64,000 bases of DNA from Bremia lactucae (taxonomy: Eukaryota; Oomycota; Peronosporomycetes; Peronosporales; Peronosporaceae), in assembly GCF_004359215.1 (NCBI RefSeq), contig NW_027152195.1, positions 305,415 to 369,414 on the forward strand, in the 5' to 3' direction. A program made the position numbers and the translations under genes. Shown in pieces: positions 33,201-43,581 of the stretch. Numbering within the stretch: position 1 is the first letter of the stretch; every line of letters starts with the position of its first letter. A model generated the notes under the pieces. That model saw nothing but the letters and a program-made list of their open reading frames with translations, was not told the DNA's origin and did no database searches.

Positions 33201-34741
33201 GATCTGCGCTCGACATGTGAAGCTTGCTACCTAGCAGCTCACACACATGTCGCCAAAAACCAGACGGTAAAACGTGGATCCCAGTCCGATACTATGGACT
33301 CTGGCTTCCCGTGTAGTCGTTAGACATGATCCAGGGACAAGAGCGCTGCCTTCTTGCCTGAAATCGATGTTTTACATGGTGCTTAATGCACTATTTTGCT
33401 CAGTCTGTATACAAAGACGACTAGCCCTGTCCGACCCTTATGATCGGGCGGCATGCCAAACATGAAGTCCAGACTTACTGACTTCCAACAGTTGGTTGTT
33501 ATCGGTAGCGGCTTCAGTGGCGCACTGCTGGACGGTGCAGGCTTAATGCGCTGACACTGTTCGCAAGATCGAATATAGTTGGCCACCCATCTATATAGGT
33601 GTGGCCACCAAAATTTCTCTGACACTCGAAAGAATGTCTTTTTACGACCCAGATGCCCACTAGATGGCGCATCATGGAGCTCGTGAAGGATCATCAGCTT
33701 GAGATCTGTGTCACGAGGCACAAAGATTCTCAAGGGATCCCAAGGTGACAGCTGATGCCATAAAGGCCATCGCTGTAGCTAAAGCGATATAGCTTAGCTT
33801 TCAGGTGTGACGGAAGACAAAAATCTTTCGTCCACCGAAATGATCCAACAGCAGGCGACAGTGGTCGTCCTGACTGTAGCTCTCTTTTATTCCAGAGGCC
33901 AATGAGCTCGTCACGTGGTATGCCTTCATGGCTGCCAACGTTGGCGGCTGCAATTGTGTTTTGCTCTAGACACACTTTCCTGGTAACTTACCATAAAAGC
34001 TGGTCTGCGCAATACAGCGTCAGCCAAGACATTCGACTTACTCGGCTTTTGAAATTAAATTCAGAGAAGAATGTAAGCCATCTTGTCATTCAGGCGAGCG
34101 GTTCGGTGAGTTTGTTGCGGTCCGTAGTGATACGTGATCCGTATTAACCACAAATGGTCTCCTTTAAATCCAACGCGGAAAAGATAGTTGACTTTCCCAC
34201 GGAGTTCAACAAAATATCTTTCCGCAGGATTAGTGTTTGCGCCGGTATGGTCGTCGTGTTCAGCTTATTGTAAGCGTGAACCAGGCGCCATCTACAAAAG
34301 ATCGGGCTGCAGTGAGGCGACTTGCTCTCACGTACATGTCCCGCTTGTCGAGGACTCGTCGATAATCGACTTGTTCTTTTGACAACGGCCATTGCCTGGT
34401 CACACAATACTTGGTGCCAGGATCCAAATCAATTTCGTGCCTGATGCTCTATCTGTTCGTAGGCGGCCCGGCACTTCTTCTGGGATACATCGCGATGTTT
34501 CCACAGAACCTCAAAGAACGGACTGTCTCTTAAGGCATCCCAGCCTTGAGCAGCGAACCGTTTCTTTTTGTCCATTTCTAGGACGCTCTCGCCCATTGTG
34601 GACGACGAGCAACAGTCCACCAAGATCACTTCTGGAACTGGTGTGACTATTTCGTGAATCTATCCTTCCTTTGATTCGGCAGAGAACAGATCCCACGACA
34701 TCTCCGGGAGATTTACTATCTCCTCGGCAGATTTACTATCT
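30235..34741. repeat. Second copy of the block 24944-29450 (offset 5291)
   Basis: All reading frames in this block match those in the first copy at an offset of 5291. By eye only four substitutions occur, at 33616, 33629, 33643 and 33647 (opposite 28325, 28338, 28352 and 28356). After 29450/34741 the two copies diverge by several per cent. The copy starts inside flanking relic sequence and not at an element end, so it is not a separate insertion. Confidence 0.85.
31012..32427 (+). pseudogene. Antisense ORF of family D, element 4 (duplicate of element 3)
   Basis: It is identical in all visible translations to the antisense ORF at 25721-27136, so it adds no independent evidence of conservation. 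It has the same truncated N-terminus, coiled coil, basic tail and stops. Confidence 0.5.
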
Positions 34742-36488
34742 CCTCGGCAGATGTAAAGACTTGTCGAAGCACCTCAACTGAGGATGCCTCCGCATTTTTG
34801 TCTTTGACGACATCGAACACCTTGTTCGAAGGCCCGTCCTCTTTAATAGGAACTGATCCAAAGGTCACTCGTTTAGACGTGCCTCGATGTCGTTATCTAT
34901 CCGGTATTCGTTCATCGAGACACCACGACCATTAAGTGGGAAGCGGGTGCCGTTGCTCTCCTGGTAAACGCACCCCTTCCAACCGCACCAGGCTCTAGGC
35001 ACTGTGCCGATTCATGCGACGCTTGTCTTCCTGTCAGCTCGCTGTCTACTGCCACAGGCTCTCGGCTCTGTGACGGAATATGGGACACATGACTATTTGT
35101 CATTGCCCTTCTCACTAACCCAGTCTCCGCGAGCTGGGTAAAAGTTCATGATGTTTGACATCCTGTCAACGCACCCTTAACTGTGGTCACTCGGCATCAG
35201 TTGCATAAGCTTCTCGCAGGAGCACATCCTTTCTGATGTCCCGCATAGAGTACGCAACTGCGCGTGCACGCCAGTCTATCCCTATGGTTGGTATTGTGCC
35301 AACCATGACATGCTTAGGAATAGGTCATACGGACTCTCCATACCTAGCTCTGTAAATTTCTCTTTACAAGTGAAGGCGATTTCTACCTGAACTCTCTCAG
35401 ACTTAACAAGCGCGCCGTTCGCTAAACGAATCGTCGCCTCTTCTCGCTTGCCATCCTGGCAAAGCGACTCAAACATCGCCGGTCCCTTTCTTAGAGCCGC
35501 GAGTTTTTCAAAATTTTGTGATGCACCCGAATCCACTAGGAGGGTCATCACCTGGTCATTGCCTCTTACATGAGCGCTATAGACCAGCAGGGTTGAGGTC
35601 CGAAATTTCGACACCTCAGGGACTGTGCTAACTATTTGTTTGACAACTCTCAACTTAGGGGTAGCTTTAGCGTCTGCGTCAGTAGGGCATCCCGCCCCTA
35701 CTACGCTCCTGCATTTCGCGACCCCTCAGTGGTCGATGCAGAACTCATGCGTCTCGCACGCTGGTTCTTGCCATCGCCCTTTGGGAACTGAGTCCTCTTG
35801 CTGGGCATCTTTGCCCCAGCAGGGACCCTGGCATAGCAGCGAGCCATCATATGACCACGCTTGCCGCATTTATAACAGACAACGTCGGCATTGCACAACT
35901 CCATGGGAGTGACATCTGACCTCTCGGCCGACGGCTTATACCAAGCTGTCGCCGAGGCACTGTAGGATCGCTCCTCAACCAAGGCAATTTGAATTGCCTC
36001 GTCCGTCGTCGACTGCATCTTTCCGAAAAGGTCCTTTCGCGATGGGCCATGCCGTAGTCCGTTCATAAACGTGGGCACCTTAATGTGCTCCAAAATCGGA
36101 TCTACGGTAATGGACGCCGACAGCAAGCGCATCTGTTGCACATACTCTTGCAGAGATTGCTTCACCTGTCGCGCTCCAAAGAAGCGCGCCTGAAGCAACA
36201 CTTCTTTGTTCGGCGGCTGGTACATCGCGCGAATCTTTTCCTTAAAGATCGCCCATGTAAGAACGCCTTAACGTCCGCTATAAGCGCCGAATAAGCCCAC
36301 TCTGAGGTCTTACCGCGCAAGTGCGACATGGCGTAAGACACCATCGTGCTGTCGTCCTCGATGAGCTGCTCGACTTCGCATTGATCCATGGCTAACAGCC
36401 AGTGGGCAATCGTGTGCGCTGCAGCTCCATCAAACTTGGGCGGGTCCATCCGAATGGGTCTCGGCGGATGCGGCTGGGCAGAGAGCAT
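31813..36488 (-). pseudogene. Family D gag-pol, broken (element 4)
   Basis: Gag starts with MDPPKFDGAAAHTI at 36449 (the frame is open from 36488). A shift near 36230-36290 leads into the second part (35701-36225), which ends in a good CCHC knuckle, CYKCGKRGHMMARC. The protease (35282-35653) has the intact active site LLVDSGASQNF, unlike element 1. The reverse transcriptase keeps only its first part and lacks YFDD because of a deletion near 34150. Integrase, GPY/F, linker and chromodomain follow as in element 3, ending at 31813. This copy is best for judging what the family Gag and protease looked like. Confidence 0.87.
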
Positions 36489-36654
36489 CTCAACAGTCCT
36501 GTTGAGAGCCTCTCTCCGGGCCTACCCACGACTCAGCTCATCCTGAGTCTGATTGACGGACCCCGCCGCAGCATGGTTCCGTGCTTCGGAAGCGGCTCTC
36601 CTCTCCGAGCACGAATGCCACAAACTGCTCCAACTGAGCAACATACTGCACTAC

Positions 36655-38182
36655 CAGAGTCGATCACGGTTTCGGGCTGTGCCCGGGTCTTTATCGACAC
36701 GGTTATTTAAACTCCACGGGTTACCCCGTGAACTGGTATCGAATAGAAATCCACGGCTTACGTCGGATTTTTGGCAATTCGTGTTCCGATCTCTCGAAAC
36801 ACTGCTGACTACGTCAACTTCTGATCATCCAGAGACAGATGGTCAGACGGAACGCGTAAATCGCGTCCTCGAAGAGATTTTTCGAGGTTACGTCCAATCG
36901 TATACGAATTGGACCGAGTTTTAACCGATGGTCTAATTCGCCATCAATAATTCGTGCATGTTTATACAAAGCATACACCGTTCTTCGTGAATGGCTTACG
37001 CCATCCACGAATATCCACCCAATTAGAAGGATCCTCTGGTTTAAGGGGCGGGGACTCGCACGAGCAAAATCATAACTGGCTCAAGTTCATCACGCGTCGA
37101 AGTAACCAACGACGCGAATGATGTCGATGTCGAAGTCATCGACATCGAAGATGAGAAAAATATCATGGCAGTGCGCACAAAGCACTGAAAAAGACAAAAC
37201 AAATGAGTCAGCAGAGGAATTTCTGCTGGCTCGAGAATCAGTAATCCGTTACGTATCGGATTCCATTGCTAACGCAGTAAACCGTCAGAAACGGAACGCA
37301 GACAAACATGGAAGAGCAAACATTCTTTCATTAAAAATTAATGACCTAGTACTACTCTCTACGGTAAACTTACCTGAGCGATTAGTCACTAATGTGGGTA
37401 GCAGTAAACTTCTATCCAAGTTCATTGGTCCTTTCCGTGTACTGCATCGCAGAGGCAATAAGTACACAATAGAATTGCCACTTAGGATGCGAACGCATCC
37501 TACGTATTACGTTGGTCGGCTCCGCCCGTACCATCTGTACGGGGTTTCTTCCGTGGACGTATCTGACCACCCTTTTCAAGAATCCCTAAAAGATTCTTGT
37601 GGTCACGAACCAGATTCTAATACTGAATCTGGAGGTTCTCATACTGGATCTGGAGATTCTCATGTCGGGTCCGAAGATCCTCGAAACCGCGATGAGCTGA
37701 CGACAGCTCATCGCGAACAGCATTATATTTCTGTTCGTACTCAAACATGGAGTACGGACTCTTCGAACGGTCTTCCAACCGTTCGATATGATGGGCCTGC
37801 TCCGTCTGCTCTAACGAGAGACGCTTACCACGGTTGTTATCAAGTCCATCCTCCAAATCATGTAGGAAGCGATCGAGTTTGTCGATCTTCGACTCTAGAT
37901 CCGACACATGAGTCATATCTAATTTTCCCTCCTCTACCACAACCATTGTTGGATTCTCATGGTGGTCAACGTTTCCTTGTGGAACGTATCCAAGATCAGC
38001 TTGATGTGAAGGGGCAGCGAACGAGTTATCTTGTTCGCTGGCGCGGTTATCCGCCTTCACATGACAGCTGGGAGCCTCGTTCCCGGCTGGTTGTTGACGT
38101 TGAGGGCCTCTCCGTCAGTATGACAAGACCCATCCAATGGATCAGAAGGTTCATCGAAAACACGCGCCCCTGGCGCCTGTAA
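36655..38182 (+). pseudogene. Family A pol C-terminal part: integrase, GPY/F, chromodomain
   Basis: The integrase half reads VSNRNPRLTSDFW where SDRDPRF is usual, so the second catalytic Asp of D,D,E has become Asn. The HPETDGQTERVNRVLEE block is intact. After a stop near 36922 the frame is open again from 37118 to 38182 (354 codons). GPY/F lies at about 37400-37530 (SKFIGPFRVLHRRGNKYTI, then THPTYYVGRLRPYH). A Ser/Gly/Asp-rich linker lies at about 37560-37960. A clean chromodomain at about 37965-38105 has FLVERIQ, YLVRWRGYPPSHDSWEP and VDVEGL. Chromodomains of this class are thought to steer integration to modified histones. The long open tail suggests recent activity or selection. Confidence 0.88.
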
Positions 38183-39026
38183 ATCGATTGCAAAACGTCA
38201 TTCGCATCGCGCATCTCGATAGAGAGGCGAGCCCTTCCCCAGGGCGAAGAAAGGAAATAGACATCCCCTTTTACTCGCTTCGCGATGTCAACACAACAAG
38301 GACAGGGATCACCCCGCGTAAGGCATGAAAGTCTTGCCTCACGTGACAACCGATGCAATTTATACCTTGCACCGGTTGGAGTTCGCTTCTCAAACTTTAC
38401 GCGAATCGCGTTAAGTCTTCGAAGCCAGTCTTCGCGTCCAATGTCTTTGACATTGCGAATGAACGCGCTCCAGGCTTTTATAAGCGAGACTTTATCTCGC
38501 TTATTGTTCGCACTATACCATCGATGCTTAAATAAAGCATCGAGATAAAAATCTTTCTCAGCGCAAAAGTTCTTCGCGCTGGGATCAAGGCCATGTAGCT
38601 TTGTCGCATAAATGAGGGATTTTTATTGTGAGGAGTAGTCTCTCCAGACAAGCTATTAATTAGCTGTTCGGGCAAAAGCCACGGCTTCTTTTCATGGGCA
38701 AGACTAATCATTCTAGTGTCTACGATCCCCTGAGAGCAGGGCTACCACAAGAACTTTTATACGATGGCTTACACCATAGTATCACTACACACAGAAATAT
38801 GTGCGGGTGACGGCACGGGAGACGGTGCTTGTGATGAGGGATCATCCTCATCGTCGGAACCGAACATGCTGTAGTGAATTTTACCAGCACGTCTTCTCGA
38901 ATGAGTGCCCTCATTCGAAGGCTCATAGTCAGCCGCCTGACGATGATCAGGCGACTGTTCTGTTCTCCCCGAGTCGGCCATTTTGACCGACTGCATTCGT
39001 AGTCGACCTCCAAAGAGGGGTCGCAT
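37617..39026 (-). pseudogene. Antisense ORF of family A (3'-half element)
   Basis: The minus frame opposite to pol, with breaks. The N-terminal part (39026-38769) is acidic/serine-rich (FGSDDEDDPSSQAPSPV). A conserved block at 38322-38484 contains AWSAFIRNV, IGREDWLRRLNAIR and KLHRLSREA. The last part (38060-37617, 147 codons open) is a strong coiled-coil candidate (VSDLESKIDKLDRFLHDLE, then DELSSAHRGFEDLRTRHE) and ends with the doubled unit YENLQIQY. The coiled coil is antisense to the pol linker. The 38322-38484 block lies beyond the pol stop at 38182 and is about 55% identical to the block at 47865-48030. Function is unknown; I recognise no family. Confidence 0.6.
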
Positions 39027-39287
39027 TCATGTGGTGTATCACCTCGTGCACCCGCAACGTTTTGAATTGCGGGAGAAGATGACAAGAGACAATAATGCGT
39101 CGCCCGCGGCTGCATGAACCGCAGCCGAAGTCGCTGCACTATTCGCATACCGCATGGACTTGTTAACCATGCGATAGAAATAAAAATGATGAATCTGACC
39201 AATCAACATCGTTTTTGATAAAGTGGTCTTAGAGTGACTACTCTTCCCAATGACAGTTAGAGTGATTGTCTTTTAAGGGAGGGGGGA

Positions 39288-39716
39288 TGCAGCGGGGTGA
39301 ATCGTTACATGAAATTAACACTTAAAGGTTTTTTATTAATATATTATCTGAAAGGTAGATAATATTAAAAGGATATTACTTTACATGGTAATATTCGTAA
39401 AGCTTTTCCATTGGTAGATATAGGCCATTATATCTACTTTCTCTGCGGTCCCGTCAGCGCTGAACGCGCGCGAAGAGAAAGACAGACAAGACTTTATCAC
39501 ATGTTTTGTATTAATTTATAATTAAATTAGTATTAAGTAGATAGACAAGATGAAATTAATTATATTAATACAGTTTTTAATTAATCGTCTTTGAAGCAAG
39601 TGTTTTAAAGAGAGTCTTCCTCTGCACACGTGAAGTGACGTGAGGCACCCCTCGCACTGAAGCAGTGCGAAGTGAACTTGTGCAGAATCGGTACAAGTCG
39701 GCAGTGCCCCGTTACA
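39288..39716 (+). repeat. Family A 3' LTR
   Basis: The LTR is 429 bp, preceded by a purine tract. It begins TGCAGCGGGG and ends CCCCGTTACA, and keeps the paired hairpins near 39650-39700. Confidence 0.85.
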
Positions 39717-39905
39717 GCTTCAGCATTACGAGACGTTTTGAATTGTTTGTGCGCGGTGCAAACCGCGGCATGTTGGGGGTCCATCACTAGTTTGCTCTCA
39801 ACGGCGTTATTAGTGGTCTTCATGGATGCAAAGGTTTCATGCGCTTCAAGCAGAAAAGTGTCCACCTCTTGGCTTGTTTGTGCATCACAATAGAAGCAAG
39901 TGCTG
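39717..39905 (-). pseudogene. Unrecognised coding-like fragment between two LTRs
   Basis: On the minus strand a frame of about 63 codons is open across this 189-bp island: CFYCDAQTSQEVDTFLLEA, then TFASMKTTNNAVESKLVMD and PQHAAVCTAHKQFK. Its composition is protein-like and unlike the Gypsy genes. It is bounded by a family A LTR on one side and a family B LTR fragment on the other, so it may be a sliver of a host gene broken by insertions. I cannot name it. Confidence 0.35.
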
Positions 39906-39985
39906 GATTGGGGTAGCTCGTTACAGAATTATTATTACCTATAAGAGGAACAATAAAGAATAATAAAAATATTATTTTCAAAAAT
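39906..39985 (+). repeat. Family B LTR fragment
   Basis: It starts cgttacagaattattattacc and resembles 46850-46930 and 56243-56310 (word cctataagaggaacaataa). It is cut by the family C LTR at 39986. Confidence 0.6.
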
Positions 39986-40453
39986 TGTAGCGGAGTTTCC
40001 TCGCTCCTAAAGTCAGAGGAAGACTTTTAGACTCAGAGAGTCTCTTAGTTCTATAGAACTAATGGGTTTAACAACTCAGGGAGTCCTACAAGCCATCAAG
40101 CTCAATGAGTCCTAGTTCAAAGGATTTAGGGGTTCGTAGAACCAAGTAACAACTAGAACCCAAGAGTATATACCTTAGAAAGGCTTGTATCTCTTACAGA
40201 TTAAATGCGCAAGCCTTAGGATGGCACCAAAAGGGAACTGCGCTTTATTTAATTATTAAATCCAAAACCTTACCCTAGCTAATTTAAATTAGATTTCGGC
40301 CGCCAGATTTATGTCTGGCGGCGACCACATTTGTTACCCATAATAAATGGGATTTAAGTAATTAACTATTTTAGAATAGGATAAAAGGGCATCTTAACCA
40401 AAAGGTAAATTAACCACAACGACAGTTCTCCAACCGATGTGTGCCCCATTACA
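39986..40453 (-). repeat. Family C LTR (3' LTR of a minus-strand element)
   Basis: The LTR is 468 bp. Its reverse complement begins TGTAATGGGGC and ends CTCCGCTACA, colinear with 18316-18773. The polypurine tract on the minus strand lies just right of it (40454-40465), so the element body extends rightwards. Confidence 0.82.
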
Positions 40454-40561
40454 CCCTCCGCCATCAGACTGTTGACACCGTGACAACAGTCACTTCATAA
40501 CCTCTTTGAGGTTGGAACCTTAACAGCCAACCGTTTGGTTGTGTTTTGCTTTCCTTTGTCT

Positions 40562-41440
40562 CATGACAATCAAGCGTGAGTCACGGACTCTTGGCACCTT
40601 CCTCGACGATGAGGGAATGGTGGACTTTGAAAGTCACACTCCATCAGAGGATGAGAAACAAGAGCGTCGCTCTTACACGCCTTCTCCTTCCGATGAACGT
40701 CGGCGAGCCCCGAATCCGTTTCGAGAACGTGGTGCCGCTGATGTCTTAACTACATTTAGCAGGACACAGGACCTGAGTCCAACATCATTGCGAACCGCCC
40801 GATGAAGAGCAAGAGCGGGCAATCCTCATAGAGGAACAAGCTCGTCGTCGAGCTGCCGAGATAGTGAAAGCTTAAGCTCATAGTGAATATAGATCATGCC
40901 GCTTAAGCGGAAGAGCTTCTCTAAGAGATCGCGGGTCACAGCTTTGCCATCTGGACCTCTGGTGACCCGGCGAGGAAGCCGGAGGAGATCGCTGCTCGCC
41001 ACGCTCTTCATGAGCGATACCTTACGCCAAAGATAATGGCGCGAGGTCAGTATCTGACGCATTTACGTGATCAAGCCCGTGGGGCTTCGGTGATCTCAAT
41101 GAGGAAAATGCCAATCGTTTTGTTTCTAAACGAAACAAGAAGTGAAAACGAAGTCTCATTTGAGAACTGGGTCGATCTGGCCCGCCGCCTCCGCAATATT
41201 TGAAATATCAGCGAGTCTGCGGATGTGGCTAATGTTCGTTTGGAACGGAAGCTCCGCTTCGATTTCGCCAAGCTTAAGGCCAAAGGCCAGTTACGTTCGG
41301 CATTTATGCCACAAAAAAAACGAAGAAAAGTTTAGCCGATATTTCAGTGCTTCGGTTGACCGTGCAACCATGGACCGAAGCCGCACTGTGGCTATAGATC
41401 CACCTAATCCCACTTCAATGGTGGGAAGCGTCGTTTGACG
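40562..41440 (+). pseudogene. Antisense ORF of family C
   Basis: A plus frame opposite to pol, broken by shifts. It starts MTIKRESRTLGTFLDDEGM, then an acidic/Ser/Arg part (SYTPSPSDERRRAPNPF). Further on are IAARHALHERYLTPK (about 40985-41030), FENWVDLARRLRNI (about 41160-41200) and a helical charged segment, VANVRLERKLRFDFAKLK (about 41225-41280). It lies wholly beyond the chromodomain end on the other strand, unlike the D and A versions, which overlap it. A decayed relative is at 24900-25110. Function is unknown. Confidence 0.5.
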
Positions 41441-41494
41441 CGAGTTGACCCTGAGCTTGGCGCTCAAATACGTCAACGGCGTACGGGCAATCTT

Positions 41495-42314
41495 GCCGAA
41501 GAGGTACTTCAAACTCCCAAGAGTTTTCAGAAGAGGGGTACGCCAGCCACTTTACAATATACTGGTATTGGCCTTAGGACGACGTCGCTTTAAAAATTTC
41601 TTCACGTGAAACTGAAGGTTCGCTCGCGCATCAAGCAGCGCGGGAGGGGGACGAAATCTCGACGGAAACATTTTATGCACTAAAGCGCGAGGTGCAACTC
41701 TTCGTGGGAGCCTTGCTCTGGTTGAGAGCTCTTTTGAGGCGGTTCAGAATCGTCGTCCGATGCTGGAGCGTCATCAACCTTGTTTAGAGGCCAGCTGGAC
41801 ATCCTGGTGAGGATGCAGCAATCTGTGGCACGACCTCCTGTCTCGGCGCAAGCGCTTTTAAGACCACGTGGGAAAAGTCCCGATATGGCTTATGCAAGCC
41901 AACGTAGAACATTGGGAGCTTGCTAAAAAGTTTAACGTGTAAGTAAGGCCCTTCTTGGCCACGACCGTAAACGTCCAATAAAGCGCGGGCGCAATTTGGT
42001 CTAGAAGACCGCGAAAATCAAGTTAGAAGGTATATTTTTAGCGTTTAATAAAATCGGTTTCCGACCACACAAGAATAAATACAGCTTCTGCCTTTGGCAT
42101 CTGCTTGTTCTTGTTTGTCTTGGCTATCAGCCATCGTGTCCCGTACATGTCTTAAGACACTAAATCGCGTTGCGAGAAACTCGCTTACTTATTTCCAAAC
42201 GGCAACAGGGCTGATATCAGCAAGCCTATCGGCTAATTATCCCACCACCAAGACCAGAACCAAGTAGTGGTATAGTTAAAGGAACGCGTGGGTGGTTGAG
42301 ACCGTTGGCATAGA
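41495..42314 (-). pseudogene. Family C integrase C-terminus, GPY/F and chromodomain
   Basis: On the minus strand from 42314: FYANGLNHPRVPLT, then MADSQDK with ADAKGRS, a decayed region matching the usual LRPRFIGPF, then LPMFYVGLHKPYRD near 41870-41930. An Asp/Ser/Pro-rich linker (DDAPASDDDSEPP) follows. The chromodomain near 41500-41570 reads QYIVKWLAYPSSENSWEFE. There are several frameshifts. Its 5' side is cut by the mitochondrial insertion. Confidence 0.75.
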
Positions 42315-42318
42315 ACGG

Positions 42319-43577
42319 AAAAATTGCTGTAACATAATATTTGATAATCACTAGTACCAACAGAATAAAATATAATTTCTATATTCAATTAATTTTTCGG
42401 TTCCTCTATGTAATAAACCTATGTGAGAATCGGCTTTTTGAACTACTTCCCCGTTTAACTCCAATATAAGTCTTAGAACTCCATGAGCCGCTGGATGTTG
42501 AGGACCAAAATTTATCAAACTTTTTTTTATTTTTTTTAATGGCATTATTTTATTTAATTTTTTTTCAAAANNNNNNNNNNNNNNNNNNNNNNNNNNNNNN
42601 NNNNNNNNNNNNNNNNNNNNNNNNNNNNNNNNNNNNNNNNNNNNNNNNNNNNNNNNNNNNNNNNNNNNNNNNNNNNNNNNNNNNNNNNNNNNNNNNNNNN
42701 NNNNNNNNNNNNNNNNNNNNNNNNNNNNNNNNNNNNNNNNNNNNNNNNNNNNNNNNNNNNNNNNNNNNNNNNNNNNNNNNNNNNNNNNNNNNNNNNNNNN
42801 NNNNNNNNNNNNNNNNNNNNNNNNNNNNNNNNNNNNNNNNNNNNNNNNNNNNNNNNNNNNNNNNNNNNNNNNNNNNNNNNNNNNNNNNNNNNNNNNNNNN
42901 NNNNNNNNNNNNNNNNNNNNNNNNNNNNNNNNNNNNNNNNNNNNNNNNNNNNNNNNNNNNNNNNNNNNNNNNNNNNNNNNNNNNNNNNNNNNNNNNNNNN
43001 NNNNNNNNNNNNNNNNNNNNNNNNNNNNNNNNNNNNNNNNNNNNNNNNNNNNNNNNNNNNNNNNNNNNNNNNNNNNNNNNNNNNNNNNNNNNNNNNNNNN
43101 NNNNNNNNNNNNNNNNNNNNNNNNNNNNNNNNNNNNNNNNNNNNNNNNNNNNNNNNNNNNNNNNNNNNNNNNNNNNNNNNNNNNNNNNNNNNNNNNNNNN
43201 NNNNNNNNNNNNNNNNNNNNNNNNNNNNNNNNNNNNNNNNNNNNNNNNNNNNNNNNNNNNNNNNNNNNNNNNNNNNNNNNNNNNNNNNNNNNNNNNNNNN
43301 NNNNNNNNNNNNNNNNNNNNNNNNNNNNNNNNNNNNNNNNNNNNNNNNNNNNNNNNNNNNNNNNNNNNNNNNNNNNNNNNNNNNNNNNNNNNNNNNNNNN
43401 NNNNNNNNNNNNNNNNNNNNNNNNNNNNNATCCAAATAATAATAAAATTAATAAAATAGTTGTTAAAAAAATCCGAAATAATATTTTAGAAATTATTGTA
43501 AAAAAACTTAGGTACAAAACATATTGTTAAAATATATAAATTTGAAAAATTTAAATTTAATAAAAAATCCCAAATAT
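42319..43577 (-). other. nad7: Mitochondrial DNA insertion (NUMT) with nad7 start, containing an N gap
   Basis: At 42540 down to about 42373 the minus strand encodes the N-terminus of NADH dehydrogenase subunit 7: [20 protein letters not shown], then [12 protein letters not shown] and [15 protein letters not shown], after which the match ends. The sequence is very A+T-rich, as is the right part (43430-43577), which encodes a hydrophobic run I cannot assign. Bases 42571-43429 are N (859 bases, size probably estimated). The flanks join perfectly into one Gypsy integrase (GYTP to FYANGL) with acgg present on both sides (42315-42318 and 43578-43581). Only about 55 codons of nad7 remain, so it is not functional. 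Confidence 0.88.
42571..43429. other. Assembly gap (859 N)
   Basis: A run of N inside the mitochondrial insertion. Frames called through it are meaningless. Confidence 0.98.
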
Positions 43578-43581
43578 ACGG

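Larger units (their letters stand above)
30661..36650 (-). mobile_element. Family D Gypsy element 4 (minus strand, no 5' LTR)
   Basis: It runs on the minus strand from gag leader sequence near 36650 to a partial 3' LTR at 30661-31010. It is the most complete gag-protease of the four D copies. The 5' LTR is missing: near 36650 it meets a family A integrase on the opposite strand. Its lower part is the repeat of element 3, with the same loss of the RT active site and of half the 3' LTR. Confidence 0.85.
36655..39716 (+). mobile_element. 3' half of a family A Gypsy chromovirus
   Basis: It starts abruptly inside the integrase (ESITVSGCARVFIDT, about 36658) at the junction with element 4. It runs through GPY/F and chromodomain (pol stop near 38182), an antisense ORF (39026-37617), a polypurine tract (about 39274-39287) and the 3' LTR (39288-39716). 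The 5' LTR, gag, protease and RT are absent. Confidence 0.88.

Noticed and set aside
30661..36488. Treating element 4 as independent support for the antisense ORF
   Set aside because: Its antisense part is a duplicate of element 3, probably an assembly effect, so it adds no evidence.
42351..43517. A 388-codon minus frame spanning the N gap
   Set aside because: Most codons are undefined. Only the nad7 start at its end is real, and the two sides of the gap need not be in one gene.
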